Below, piece after piece: positions 27,174 to 36,678 of a stretch of DNA of 64,000 nt; position 1 is the stretch's first letter, and the number at the start of each line of letters is the position of its first letter. This DNA comes from Desulfobacteraceae bacterium Eth-SRB2 (lineage in GTDB: Bacteria; Desulfobacterota; Desulfobacteria; Desulfobacterales; UBA11574). Both the position numbers and the translations under genes were made by a program. The stretch lies in contig RPGQ01000011.1 of NCBI GenBank assembly GCA_004193595.1, forward strand, positions 80,062 through 144,061, given 5' to 3'. Under the pieces are notes generated by a model. The model ran no database searches. It saw nothing but the letters and a program-made list of their open reading frames with translations, and had not been told where the DNA came from.

Positions 27174-27488
27174 AATCTATTCCCTGAGTTTTGGAGGTAT
27201 ATGACCGAAAACGGCCATTTTTCAAAGGTTTCAATATATAATTTTATGTATTCCGATTGGGGCGAAGGCCCTGAGTTTTTATAATAGGGATGATTGAAAA
27301 ATTACAGGGATCTTTTTTGGTTTTACAAAAGTTTTACAAAGGATGGATAAATTTGTTATATAAGTTCTTTAATAAATAACCGGGGAAAGGGTTAATTTTA
27401 AAGGTATCTATGAGTCATCTATGATGTTGAGACCATTATATCTGGATTTCCCCAAAAATATTTTCATTAAAAAACGGTTAGTGACTCA
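27174..27488. other. Divergent intergenic region
   Basis: Between the radical SAM gene (minus) and the histidine kinase (plus); likely carries both promoters. A short R4-like piece (GGGGCGAAGGCCCTGAGTTT, near 27258) is present. No gene seen. Confidence 0.35.
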
Positions 27489-28454
27489 ATGGAACGGGCA
27501 ATAACTCGAACAAAATGGTTTTTTCACCCCATCTTTATTTTTATCTTTTCCATCGTGGCTTTGGCCATGTCTCTTGTATTGTATATTTACTGGTATATGG
27601 AGGTCAGCACAGGGCTAAAGGAGGTTGCGCAAAAATTCAACCTCGACCATGGGCAGTTGTTGGAATCCGAAACCTGGATGGTTATTCTGATTCTTTCGAT
27701 TCTTGTTGGGATCATTCTGGCAGGGATTTTTATTATTTTTGTGTACAATCAAAAAATAATACAACTCTACCGGCTGCAAAACAACTTTATAAATAATTTT
27801 ACGCATGAGCTTAAAACTCCCGTTACATCGTTGAAACTTTATTTGGAAACATTTACAAAATACGAACTTGCCCGTGATGAGCAGTTAACGTATCTTGATT
27901 ACATGGTTCAGGATGTGGGACGGCTTTCGGAAAATATCAACCGCATCCTGAATCTCGCCAGAATTGAGAGTAAAATTTACGGTGATGAATTTGTTCTAGC
28001 GGATCTTGTGGCCACGGTTGAGCAATTTATTACAGATAATGACCACCTTTTTCGCAATTGCAAAATCAATATTCATAATTCTTCAGGACGCTCTTTTGAA
28101 TATGGTATTAATTTGTCTTTATTTGAAATGCTTTTGATGAATCTTATGACCAATGCGGTTAAGTATAATGAATCGGGAAAACCAAGAATAGATATTACCT
28201 TTAAGTTATATCATCGCAGATTGCATATACGATTTGAAGACAACGGGATCGGAATTGAAAAGACGGAGCTCAAAAAAATTTTCAAGAAATTTTATCAGTC
28301 CGGCCGGGCGGATGATATGACAGCCAGGGGGAGCGGACTCGGGTTGCATCTGGTTCAGAATATTGTAAGGATTCATAAAGGAAAAGTTTTTGCTCAAAGC
28401 AAAGGACGCGGAAAAGGGTCGGTGTTTACCGTGATGCTTCCTTTTAACTCTTGA
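27489..28454 (+). CDS. Membrane sensor histidine kinase
   Basis: 321 aa. Two membrane segments (about residues 12-33 and 66-89) frame a short periplasmic loop of about 32 residues. HisKA has the phospho-His in NNFTHELKTPVTSLKLYL near 107. The HATPase domain shows N-box NLMTNAVKYN near 217, G1 DNGIGIE and G2 GSGLGLHLVQNI. With the OmpR-type regulator downstream it makes a two-component system. The signal is unknown; the short sensor loop suggests membrane-state or partner-protein sensing. Confidence 0.92.
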   Translation: MERAITRTKWFFHPIFIFIFSIVALAMSLVLYIYWYMEVSTGLKEVAQKFNLDHGQLLESETWMVILILSILVGIILAGIFIIFVYNQKIIQLYRLQNNFINNFTHELKTPVTSLKLYLETFTKYELARDEQLTYLDYMVQDVGRLSENINRILNLARIESKIYGDEFVLADLVATVEQFITDNDHLFRNCKINIHNSSGRSFEYGINLSLFEMLLMNLMTNAVKYNESGKPRIDITFKLYHRRLHIRFEDNGIGIEKTELKKIFKKFYQSGRADDMTARGSGLGLHLVQNIVRIHKGKVFAQSKGRGKGSVFTVMLPFNS

Positions 28455-28632
28455 CGGCTTCGTAAAAGCGCTGTTTTTTCGCAATGATCCCTAATGCATT
28501 CAAACAGTGCACGATTTCTTTGCTGATCATTCATTCCGCTTTATTTGAGGGTTTAAAAGAAAAACTCCCTGCCCCCTCATATACTTAAATTTTGCAAAAG
28601 TCGATGGCTTACATTGATAAAAGAAAACGGCT

Positions 28633-29370
28633 ATGAAACGGGTTGAAAAAAAACGCATTTTGGTCATAGAAGATGAGCGTCATATCGCCGAAGGTTTGAA
28701 ACTGAACCTGGCGCTTCAAGGGTATGATGTAATGATAGCTCCGGACGGGGTTTCAGGCCTTAATCAATGGAAGAAATGGCGGCCCGACCTGATCATACTC
28801 GATATAATGCTTCCCGGTATTGATGGATTTTCGGTACTTCAAAGCATACGTCTTGAAGATGAACAGGTTCCGATTTTGATATTGTCTGCCAAAAGCGCTT
28901 CAGATGATAAGGTTAAAGGGCTTTCATACGGTGTGGATGATTATCTTGCAAAGCCCTTCGACCTTGAGGAGCTTTTGCTAAGGGTAGATCGTCTTTTGAC
29001 CCACGCATCCTGGTATCGCAAGAATGGTGACCCGAACGAGGCCTATCCTTCTTCATGGACAAAGACATACAGGTTCGGCGGGAACCGGATTGATTTTGAA
29101 TTGTCCGTTGCCTATTGCAAATGCGGAGAAATATGTCTCACTGAACAGGAGGTCAAGCTTTTGAAGCTGTTTATCGCCAATAAGGGGAAGCCGATTTCAA
29201 GGAGCAAACTCTTGGGAATCGGCTGGGGATATACAGGGAGTATGACCACACGAACGGTGGACAATTTTATGGTTAGGTTTCGGAAATATTTTGAGGACGA
29301 TCCCAAAAAACCGGTTTATTTTAAAAGTCTTCGATCTGTGGGCTATATTTTCGATCATGATTCGAATTAA
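28633..29370 (+). CDS. OmpR/PhoB-family response regulator
   Basis: 245 aa. The receiver domain (about 8-120) has acidic pocket EDE near 14, phospho-Asp in PDLIILDIMLPGIDG near 57, and Lys in DDYLAKPFDLEEL near 109. The winged-helix DNA-binding domain (about 145-240) ends in the usual VDNFMVRFRKYFEDD and LRSVGYIFD. The kinase gene lies 178 bases upstream. The stop codon is immediately followed by an R1 repeat. Confidence 0.93.
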   Translation: MKRVEKKRILVIEDERHIAEGLKLNLALQGYDVMIAPDGVSGLNQWKKWRPDLIILDIMLPGIDGFSVLQSIRLEDEQVPILILSAKSASDDKVKGLSYGVDDYLAKPFDLEELLLRVDRLLTHASWYRKNGDPNEAYPSSWTKTYRFGGNRIDFELSVAYCKCGEICLTEQEVKLLKLFIANKGKPISRSKLLGIGWGYTGSMTTRTVDNFMVRFRKYFEDDPKKPVYFKSLRSVGYIFDHDSN

Positions 29371-29549
29371 TGACGGTCTCGTAAAAAGTCCAACTTCTGC
29401 GTTGTGCTGCATTTCGCAATCATTCAACGTACGATAAGTACGCTTCATGATTACAAAATTTGCGACGCCTTTTTATCCCGCCTATGTTTGGCGGGGGAGT
29501 TTGAACTTTTTACGAAACCGTCTAAATCGGACTTTTTACGAGTTCATCA
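29371..29549 (+). repeat. MITE-like palindromic repeat R1, copy 1
   Basis: About 180 bp bounded by inverted ends TGACGGTCTCGTAAAAAGTC and ACTTTTTACGAGTTCATCA. The interior carries TTCGCAATCATTCAACGTAC and CCTTTTTATCCCG. Other copies are at 46067, 47335, 48499 (reverse) and 51930. It encodes no protein. Confidence 0.9.
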
Positions 29550-29605
29550 ATTAATAAAAATGCCTAAAATTGTGGTGCATTATCATTTCTATCTTTGTGT
29601 TCATT

Positions 29606-29671
29606 CGTGGTTATTTTTTTCACATGCCTTGATTTTGAACAAAAATCCTCATTTATGGATGGACACTAGTT
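29606..29671 (+). repeat. Half copy of repeat R2
   Basis: Matches the right half of the R2 element at 38307-38484 (ATTTTTTTCACATGCCTTGA and TGGATGGACACTAG). Followed at 29700-29760 by an R4 piece (CCATTCCAATTGGGGCGAAG). Confidence 0.75.
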
Positions 29672-29778
29672 AGAGATTTGTAACTTATCAAAGTTACAAT
29701 ATTCCAATCTTCCATAATTCCACCATTCCAATTGGGGCGAAGCCCCTAACTTGTTGAAATGTTACAATTCCGAGAGGT

Positions 29779-30018
29779 TTAATTATCTTCCGGTTCGGCC
29801 CATACAATTTCACTCTTGTTGATAATAACCACCTTTCCGGACGAGCCCCTGTGTTCCGCTTCGGACAAAACAAAATACTTATCCGGTGAATTCCTAAAAT
29901 AATCCGATACTCTCGGGAAATCGCCAATATTCAATTTGCCGGTAATGGTTGTTCCATCCTTTATCTTAACAACAACGGAATAGAAATTTTTTACAAAAGA
30001 ATCAGCCATCGTATCCAT
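29779..30018 (-). CDS. Small conserved-type hypothetical protein
   Basis: A 79 aa acidic protein with GGAG nine bases before the ATG. The sequence is beta-rich (VVVKIKDGTTITGKLNIGDF, KVVIINKSEIVWAEPED) and ends at a natural stop. The pattern resembles a small Sm/PilZ-like barrel, but no family is assigned. It precedes the YEATS-associated protein on the other side; the two are on the same strand. Confidence 0.6.
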   Translation of the reverse strand: MDTMADSFVKNFYSVVVKIKDGTTITGKLNIGDFPRVSDYFRNSPDKYFVLSEAEHRGSSGKVVIINKSEIVWAEPEDN

Positions 30019-30079
30019 AAATCCATCTCCATTTTACAGTTTTTTTATCAGTGTTCATCAAAATATTTTATTTTGCACC

Positions 30080-30739
30080 TTAATTGTATAATTTATCAAG
30101 AATCTGTTTTCCTTTGGGTGTTAAATATAAACGAAGTTTGTTTTCCTTATTTAGTTTCTGCTCAACCCAACCTTTGGCCATCACTGAAGAAAGGGTTTCA
30201 TTGACTTGTTCTTTTGCAAGTTCCGGATCTTTTAGCAGACCGACCAGGCTTCGATGCACATGGTTTCCAGAGGCCATTACCTGCAAAATCTTTACTTCAC
30301 CTTCCGATATTCCGGCCCGGTGGAGACGGGCCTTTGAAATTTCCCGGCAACCGATTTTTAAATCATAATCTGTTTCTGCCGGATCGGCGTTAATATGGTT
30401 TTTATGATATACATTTTCTTTCAATCTGCAAGAGAACACCGCAAATAAAAGGCAGATGCCATTGAAGATGAATAGGTTGACCGGTTTTTTTTGCGCAACG
30501 CTGAGCAAATTACTGGAGATCATGTTCAAAAAGAGCGGCACGATTAACGCTGCCACAATCCCCAGCAAGCAATAGCCAAGGAGAGCTTTCCAGACAGGGG
30601 GCTTGTGATTTTCCGACAAAAAGAAATTTACCAGACCGCCCAGTATTCCGGAACCTATCATTATACCGAGGATAAGGAACATGAAGCTGTTTGAAAAAGT
30701 GCCCAATTCCAGGATATCTTTCGCAACTTGACTATCCAT
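30080..30739 (-). CDS. YEATS-associated-helix-like membrane protein with winged-helix tail
   Basis: 219 aa. Three membrane helices (about 18-40, 51-72, 85-103) include the segment VPLFLNMISSNLL, which I associate with YEATS-associated helix-containing proteins. A linker is followed by a winged-helix-like domain (about 140-217; ISEGEVKILQVMASGNHVHR, LRLYLTPKGKQILDKL). It lies 51 bases from the next gene on the same strand. A role in membrane-linked signalling or transcription is inference. Confidence 0.6.
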   Translation of the reverse strand: MDSQVAKDILELGTFSNSFMFLILGIMIGSGILGGLVNFFLSENHKPPVWKALLGYCLLGIVAALIVPLFLNMISSNLLSVAQKKPVNLFIFNGICLLFAVFSCRLKENVYHKNHINADPAETDYDLKIGCREISKARLHRAGISEGEVKILQVMASGNHVHRSLVGLLKDPELAKEQVNETLSSVMAKGWVEQKLNKENKLRLYLTPKGKQILDKLYN

Positions 30740-30790
30740 TTGTACGCCTTGTACGCCCCGGGGCGACCTCCTCCTTTTGAGAATAAGAAA

Positions 30791-31591
30791 TTAAAAATTT
30801 AGATTTAACCAAAGTTCAAGCGCTCCTTTTTTCGCATTGGGATATTTGCGACTCAAATTTATGATTCTAATATCGGGATTTTTGATGCTTGTAATAGGTG
30901 GAATAAAAGCGCTTAAATGCTTTTTTAAAACAACCGCCCCCTCTTTATCTTCATCATGGAAGTAACGAATATCTTGATTACGGTAATTAACCTTTTGAAT
31001 CCCCTCTACCTTAAAACCGGTTTGGGTTAAAAACACAGAAAGCCTTTCCATTAATTTTCCATTTTTATTATTCGTATAGTGCACATATACTGTGTATCTT
31101 CCGGGTTGAATGATGTTCTGCAGTGAACTTATTTTTGTTTTTCCCGCACCCGTTGATTCTGACATCTTGTTATCCGGCTGCTTTTTTTCATTCAACGCAG
31201 GTGTCGTATCCGCTAACTGTGAAATTTTTGAATCTATCTGCCTTATCTCATCCGTTGATTCTGACATCTTGTTATCTGTCTGTTTTTTTTCATTCAACGC
31301 AGGTGTCATATCCGCTAACTGTGAAATTTTTGAATTTATCAGCTTCAACTCGGATAGGGTTTCCCGGCTTTTTTCCAGAAGAGTTTGTGTGGTTGTCGTG
31401 ATTTTATCGGTCTGCTTCCATGTCAGACTGATAATTGCAAGTGTGAGGCAGATGCCGATCAACAATCCGGCGATCACCCCCAGCCACGTGTATCGTTTCC
31501 TAAGAGACAGTGCCACCGATTTTGTTAACGTATTGACCAAAAGTTTTAGTTCCTGGACCGATATTTCAACATTTGACAAGTTGTTGTCCAT
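30791..31591 (-). CDS. Membrane-anchored protein with internal 34-aa repeats and LytR_C-like domain
   Basis: About 266 aa. One membrane helix near residues 40-60 (LGVIAGLLIGICLTLAIISL) is followed by a coiled-coil region. Inside it a 34-residue unit is repeated in tandem (IDSKISQLADTTPALNEKK, DNKMSEST). The C-terminal 100 residues (PGRYTVYVHYTNNKNGK, then DIRYFHDEDKEGAVVLKKHL) resemble LytR_C or SPOR-like periplasmic domains. ATG at 31591; GTG at 31600 is an alternative. Possibly a partner of the preceding membrane protein. Confidence 0.6.
   Translation of the reverse strand: MDNNLSNVEISVQELKLLVNTLTKSVALSLRKRYTWLGVIAGLLIGICLTLAIISLTWKQTDKITTTTQTLLEKSRETLSELKLINSKISQLADMTPALNEKKQTDNKMSESTDEIRQIDSKISQLADTTPALNEKKQPDNKMSESTGAGKTKISSLQNIIQPGRYTVYVHYTNNKNGKLMERLSVFLTQTGFKVEGIQKVNYRNQDIRYFHDEDKEGAVVLKKHLSAFIPPITSIKNPDIRIINLSRKYPNAKKGALELWLNLNF
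31150..31353 (-). repeat. 102-bp tandem duplication inside the preceding gene
   Basis: Two in-frame units (31150-31251 and 31252-31353) differing at only a few bases. Each encodes 34 residues. In-frame period and near identity point to a recent duplication or a length-variable stalk. Confidence 0.85.
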
Positions 31592-31735
31592 TTTAGTCAC
31601 TTTTTATTTCTATTTTTGTAAAGGTTAAGCCACAAAGAAATTAAGACACCAAAAATTATAATATAATTCTTTTGATGCCATTTTTAATTCATACTTATTC
31701 TTTGTGACTTTGTGCCTTAGTGGCTGAATTATTAG

Positions 31736-33469
31736 CTATTTTTCTTGAATCAGAAACAGGTCAATATATCTGGGGTCAAAATCTTTTTTTGATACTTCAC
31801 CGTATTCGCTTTGAATTTCGCCGAAAAGATTTTCCAGAGTATGCCCCAGTTTTTGGGAAATTTCGTAATTGGAGAAACCTGTCCGCTCTGAAAGCCAGCT
31901 TAAAAACGATTCTTTCATTGACAGTCTTATTTTGTACGGCTTTTTTTTGTCTGCCCAGAAATCATCAAATAGGCGTTTGAACTCATCAAGACTTAACGGC
32001 TCAATTTCTCCTGACAGGCCCAGGTAATTTCTTGCCCAGAGGGTCAGTATAAAATTTTTATATGTCAGAAAACGGTCTGTAACCGGTTCAGGGTTTATTG
32101 CCATTAAAGAAAAAAGATCGTCAAAAAGAATAATTTCATTTAATACATTATCCGTAGCCCGTATGTCTTCCATGGACATAAATTCCCTGTAGAGCACCCC
32201 TGTTTTATAGTTGTCAAAAAACAGCGGTTTTTTAATCAAAAGTCCCCCCAGTACACCCAGCCATTGTTCACCCCAGAAGCCCAGCAGCAGGCCTTGTTTT
32301 TCAAACCAGCTTTTTTCTCTCCATTTTTCGGCTCTCCATTTCAGATCAAGGGCCATGCCGTATCCCACCTTGAAAATATTGGAAAGCGGGTAGTTGCGTA
32401 TCAATATTGCGCAGTGGCCGGCATCCGGAGTCGTGTTGTCCCGGGATAACTGCTCAAATCCGATATTCAGGTATCCGCAGACCTTTTTGACAATAGTTTT
32501 CAGTTCTTCTTTTTCTCTGATATTTTTTCGATCCGCAGAGATGATAAGATTACATAGACCCGCAAATTCGGTTTGAATTTGTTCAATAACATCATCTATT
32601 TCTATTTTTTTCAAGGCAGCGGTAAAAAGATTTTCTTGTTCCAGCATTCCGGAATGATAGAAAGGAACAGGAAAAAACAGCTTCCGGTCAGGATCTGTTG
32701 TGGTGAATTTTGTGTCCTGTTTTTTAAAATCTTCCGGTGTCAATGACCGATATACGCCGATGGCTTCTTCATATGGCAGAAAGCCTTTTTCCGCCAGTCT
32801 TACATTGCGCAGTCGATAGGCTTCTTCTTCGGTTTCTGCGGGAATTACGCTGCAAGTCTCCAGGAGAACATTTTGATATGTGATGTGGTCAAAGGCTGAA
32901 AGGGTCTTGAAAAATTTTGAAAGAAAAGCGTTGCGATCTTTTTCTATGGTTTGCCCGGACTCATCTTCGCCGTTTTCAAGGTCGAAAGTTGTATCGAGAA
33001 ACCTTACATAAAAAATATCGTCATAGGTGAAAAACTCATTGCCGAATTCGGATGGATCCTGATTTTGTTTTCTGATTTTAACTTCGATGTTTTTGAAGAG
33101 ATAAAATTCCATGAATTCGGTCTTTTGGTCAAGGAACCAATTGATAAAACGATCCGGGGCCACTTTAAACAGCAGGTCAAACCATCGGGTAACCGATTTC
33201 AATTCGATTCTATGTTTTTGCCAAACTTCAAGATCTACGATGTATTCCCACTGTCTGTCGGATGCAAGGGATAACAGGGGATGAGAATCTTCAAGCCCGA
33301 TTTCATGGATTAAAAAATAAAAGTCCTCTTCAGGGAAGGAATGGATCAGGGCAGCGGGTTGGGGCAAATCTAAAATAGCGTTCAAGGCGTTTTCAGGGGA
33401 CATGGAAACGATTTTTTTCCTCATCTGCTGAAGATTTTCGATTCTCGCGATGACTTTTTTATTTTTCAT
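31736..33469 (-). CDS. DUF6178-type protein
   Basis: About 577 aa from the ATG at 33469, which follows the AmpG-like stop by four bases; an upstream in-frame extension to 33586 overlaps that gene and is rejected. Soluble, largely helical and acidic, with recurrent FDLLFKVAPDRFINWFLDQK-type segments. It fits the large DUF6178 family seen in deltaproteobacteria, from memory only. No catalytic motif is visible. Part of a unit pckG, ampG-like, DUF6178. Its 3' end plus downstream sequence has been copied to 37361-37727. Confidence 0.65.
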   Translation of the reverse strand: MKNKKVIARIENLQQMRKKIVSMSPENALNAILDLPQPAALIHSFPEEDFYFLIHEIGLEDSHPLLSLASDRQWEYIVDLEVWQKHRIELKSVTRWFDLLFKVAPDRFINWFLDQKTEFMEFYLFKNIEVKIRKQNQDPSEFGNEFFTYDDIFYVRFLDTTFDLENGEDESGQTIEKDRNAFLSKFFKTLSAFDHITYQNVLLETCSVIPAETEEEAYRLRNVRLAEKGFLPYEEAIGVYRSLTPEDFKKQDTKFTTTDPDRKLFFPVPFYHSGMLEQENLFTAALKKIEIDDVIEQIQTEFAGLCNLIISADRKNIREKEELKTIVKKVCGYLNIGFEQLSRDNTTPDAGHCAILIRNYPLSNIFKVGYGMALDLKWRAEKWREKSWFEKQGLLLGFWGEQWLGVLGGLLIKKPLFFDNYKTGVLYREFMSMEDIRATDNVLNEIILFDDLFSLMAINPEPVTDRFLTYKNFILTLWARNYLGLSGEIEPLSLDEFKRLFDDFWADKKKPYKIRLSMKESFLSWLSERTGFSNYEISQKLGHTLENLFGEIQSEYGEVSKKDFDPRYIDLFLIQEK

Positions 33470-33473
33470 ATCT

Positions 33474-34715
33474 TCATCCCACCTTTTGGGGATTCCAGGG
33501 CGCAAATTTAAAAAGAAGGAGCATGCCGGGAGCAGCCATAAGCGTACAGGCAATAAAAAAACTTTCCCATCCCATGTTTTTGGCAAAAAAACCGGTGGGT
33601 GCCGAAGCCATCACCCTGGGAATTCCCATGAGGCTGGTGAGCAGCGCATACTGTGTGGCGGTAAATTTTTTATGGGTAAGACTTGCCATGAATGCGATAA
33701 AAGCGGCGGTCCCCATTCCGCTGCTGAGATTCTCAAAAGCGATAACTGTTGATAATAGGGGTAGACTGTTGCCCACCCGCGCCAGAACCGCAAAGCCGGC
33801 GGTGGATGCGGCCTGGAGAAAACCAAAAACCCAGAGACTGCGGTTGATCTCGAATCGGAGCATGATCACCCCGCCGATCAAAGTTCCGGCAACGGTAGCC
33901 CAGAAGCCGAACAGTTTAACCACAGCACCGATCTGGGTTTTTGAAAACCCTATATCCAGATAAAATGGTAGGGTCATGGCGCTGGCCATTGTGTCCCCGA
34001 TTTTGTAAAAAAGAATAAAGGCCAGTATCCATAACGCACCCCGTCGGCTGAAGTATTCGATCAGCGGATCAAAAACAGCTTCCTTCATGGTTTCCGGAGT
34101 TCCCACATTAATCTTGGGTTCCGGCGCCAGAAGCGTGGTGACAACACCGGGCAGCAAACAGGCCGCCATTATCTGATAGACCATGAAAAACGGCATGTGA
34201 TCTGCCATAATCAGACCACCGCCGGAAGCAAGCAACATACCCACCCGGTATCCGTTGACGTACAGAGAAGATCCCAGCCCCAGCTCTTTATCCGGGAGAT
34301 CTTCTCTTCGATAGGCATCAACGACAATATCCTGTGAGGCGCTGAAAAAGGTTACCAGAAATGCCGCAGCTGCCGTCATCCATGGATTCTTCCCGGGGTC
34401 CGTGAAGCCCAGCCCGGATATTGAAACCATCAAGGCCGCCTGAGCCACCAGAATCCAGCCTCTTCTGCGGCCCAGAAAAGGGAGGGTAAAACGGTCCATA
34501 ACCGGCGCCCAGAGGAACTTCAACGTATAGGGAAGACCCACCAGGGAGATCATCCCGATCACGGTCAGATCCACCCCTTGCTCTTTCATCCATGCCTGCA
34601 ATACGGTTATGGTCAGAAGAAGCGGCAAACCGCAGGCAAAACCCATCAAAAGAGCGACCAGCATGCGGCCGCTGCAAATTACCTTGAGAATAGGGTTAAT
34701 ATTATAATTCCTCAA
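33474..34715 (-). CDS. AmpG-like major facilitator permease
   Basis: 413 aa with about 12 membrane helices. The N-terminus (SGRMLVALLMGFACGLPLLL, then GMISLVGLPYTLKFLWAPVM) is typical of AmpG muropeptide permeases, which import anhydro-muropeptides for cell-wall recycling. The ATG overlaps the 3' end of pckG by 14 bases. Family assignment is fairly sure; substrate is by analogy. Confidence 0.82.
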   Translation of the reverse strand: MRNYNINPILKVICSGRMLVALLMGFACGLPLLLTITVLQAWMKEQGVDLTVIGMISLVGLPYTLKFLWAPVMDRFTLPFLGRRRGWILVAQAALMVSISGLGFTDPGKNPWMTAAAAFLVTFFSASQDIVVDAYRREDLPDKELGLGSSLYVNGYRVGMLLASGGGLIMADHMPFFMVYQIMAACLLPGVVTTLLAPEPKINVGTPETMKEAVFDPLIEYFSRRGALWILAFILFYKIGDTMASAMTLPFYLDIGFSKTQIGAVVKLFGFWATVAGTLIGGVIMLRFEINRSLWVFGFLQAASTAGFAVLARVGNSLPLLSTVIAFENLSSGMGTAAFIAFMASLTHKKFTATQYALLTSLMGIPRVMASAPTGFFAKNMGWESFFIACTLMAAPGMLLLFKFAPWNPQKVG

Positions 34716-36663
34716 GCTGGGACGGTGTCACAATCGGGCCATAGTTTTCTCTTAACGCCATGAGACCTTTCTTTTGTTTGTTAAGAACTTCGAATAGCCT
34801 TTCCGGGATATCAGGTTCTTTTCCATATGCCTCTGCCTGCATGTCTATTCTGGCAATAATATTGTCAATATACAAAGAAAACTGCTTGATATAGAGTTCT
34901 TCCGTATATTCTTTGTTGATTATGGATTGAAAAAGGCTTTTCAGATCATTAAATTTCGGAAGATTGCCGATGGGGGTTTTAATGACATCGACGTCATTGT
35001 TCGCATGTCTTTCCAGCCAGGCCAGCCAGACTTTTACGTCTTTTTTTTCTCCGATCAGTTTTTTGGAAGTGCCGCCCCTGGCTTCATGGGTCAAAAAATA
35101 ATTCAATCCCGCCATTACCGGTTTTTTATCTTTTGCAATTTTTTCATTACCAAAAAACTTAAATTGAGCATCCATATAATCGGCCAATGCGCCCGGGATA
35201 AAGGGGGCATTGGCCCAAGGTGCCCGTTTAACGCCGGTTGCCCCCACTTCAGTGGCTGTGGCTGCAGACACAATACACGCGCCGATCACCACGCCGTGGT
35301 CCGAATTTTTTGCTGCCCAAACCGGCGGCATGGTATCACCGTCTCTACCGCTGTAAGTAATCACTCGGGTTTCCACACCCTTTGGGTCTTCCGATCTTTC
35401 CGAATAATTTGCCAGGTCTGATGAAGTTAAGGTGCATCTTGCATTGGGATGGGATATGGGGATCTCTTTTCCGTTTTCATCGGCCATCCCCGGTTTCCAT
35501 GGGCCTTGAAAATTTTTTCCTTTAAGGGGCGGATTTTCACCATCCCCTGTCCAGCGGGGAACACCGTTGTCATCAATAAGAACATTAGACCAGATAATTT
35601 CTGTTCCGGGCTTTCGAAGAAGATCCATGAGATGTGGATCACCTTCCCAGTTTACATCTTCGACAATACCGAAAATGCCGCATTCCGGGTTTATTGAACA
35701 GATGGCGCCGGTTTCATCAATCCACATCTGCGCCAGATCGTCGCCGATAAAATGGTTGCCTGCCATGGCTGTGGTTGTTTTTCCGCATCCGCTGGGAGCG
35801 GCGCCGGCACACCAGGTTATGCGGTCACCGGGCCCGTCTATGCCGGTAATAAACATATGTTCCGACAGCTCATCGCCCCTGTTTTCATACACGGCCTTGT
35901 CCACGGAAAACCGGTGATTTCCTTTTTTCAGCAGCAACGTATTACCGGCATACGTGCAGTTAAAACTGTAGGTGGTTTGATAACTTCGATCCATAAATAC
36001 CCGTGCGTTGGGCAGATCTTCAAGCCTGTTTAGACCTTCGCTGTGGATATTGGTGTAGAAATGCCCCAGACGGTCAACTTCTTTGTCAAAATCGAAAAAC
36101 CTATTTCTGTAAAGGATTTCCGCGCTGTGTGACACATATACCGAACTGGTAATCTCCAGAGCGGGGTTGGATGCAGGTGCACCCACGGGACCGCGCATAT
36201 AAAACCCGACGATCATGGTTTTCCCATGCATAATGCCTGTCATTTTATCCCGGATGTCAATCAGTGCTTTTGCCCGGTCCATTCTGTTAGCCAGTGAACT
36301 GACATCTTCTCCGGGATTGGAGATATAATACGTACGATCTATGATACGGCCCTGTTCATATTTGAGATCATAATGGATGGTATGTTTATCCATGGGGAGT
36401 TTAGCTTCCTCTCCCTTGTTTATGGCCATTTCCCGGACATGCTGTTTATCTTCTTGGGACCCGGTATTGATAAAAACCGCCTCCGGCTCACACATGGCTA
36501 TTGCATTGGCGATTTTAATAACAACTTCGGAATGTGTTATTTTTTGTATCCGGGATAGACTGGTTGGGTCTAATTTATTTTCAAAAAACTTTTTTGCCGC
36601 TTCAAAAGTTGTGATGCCTCCTATTTCAGTGACGATATCTATCCCTTTCTTTTTTTCTAACAT
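34702..36663 (-). CDS. pckG: Phosphoenolpyruvate carboxykinase (GTP)
   Basis: 653 aa, in the range of GTP-type PEPCK. It converts oxaloacetate and GTP to PEP, CO2 and GDP. The PEPCK-specific MRGPVGAPASNPALEIT segment near 155-175 and the P-loop (kinase-1a) APSGCGKTTTAM near 285 are present; the usual form is PSACGKT. Metal-binding GDDLAQMWID and the nucleotide-binding APWANAPFIPGALADYM and NYFLTHEARGG follow. It suggests gluconeogenesis, or anaplerotic flux in an anaerobe. First gene of a three-gene unit with the AmpG-like and DUF6178-type genes. Confidence 0.93.
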   Translation of the reverse strand: MLEKKKGIDIVTEIGGITTFEAAKKFFENKLDPTSLSRIQKITHSEVVIKIANAIAMCEPEAVFINTGSQEDKQHVREMAINKGEEAKLPMDKHTIHYDLKYEQGRIIDRTYYISNPGEDVSSLANRMDRAKALIDIRDKMTGIMHGKTMIVGFYMRGPVGAPASNPALEITSSVYVSHSAEILYRNRFFDFDKEVDRLGHFYTNIHSEGLNRLEDLPNARVFMDRSYQTTYSFNCTYAGNTLLLKKGNHRFSVDKAVYENRGDELSEHMFITGIDGPGDRITWCAGAAPSGCGKTTTAMAGNHFIGDDLAQMWIDETGAICSINPECGIFGIVEDVNWEGDPHLMDLLRKPGTEIIWSNVLIDDNGVPRWTGDGENPPLKGKNFQGPWKPGMADENGKEIPISHPNARCTLTSSDLANYSERSEDPKGVETRVITYSGRDGDTMPPVWAAKNSDHGVVIGACIVSAATATEVGATGVKRAPWANAPFIPGALADYMDAQFKFFGNEKIAKDKKPVMAGLNYFLTHEARGGTSKKLIGEKKDVKVWLAWLERHANNDVDVIKTPIGNLPKFNDLKSLFQSIINKEYTEELYIKQFSLYIDNIIARIDMQAEAYGKEPDIPERLFEVLNKQKKGLMALRENYGPIVTPSQLEEL

Positions 36664-36678
36664 GCGGTTTCTCCTTTA

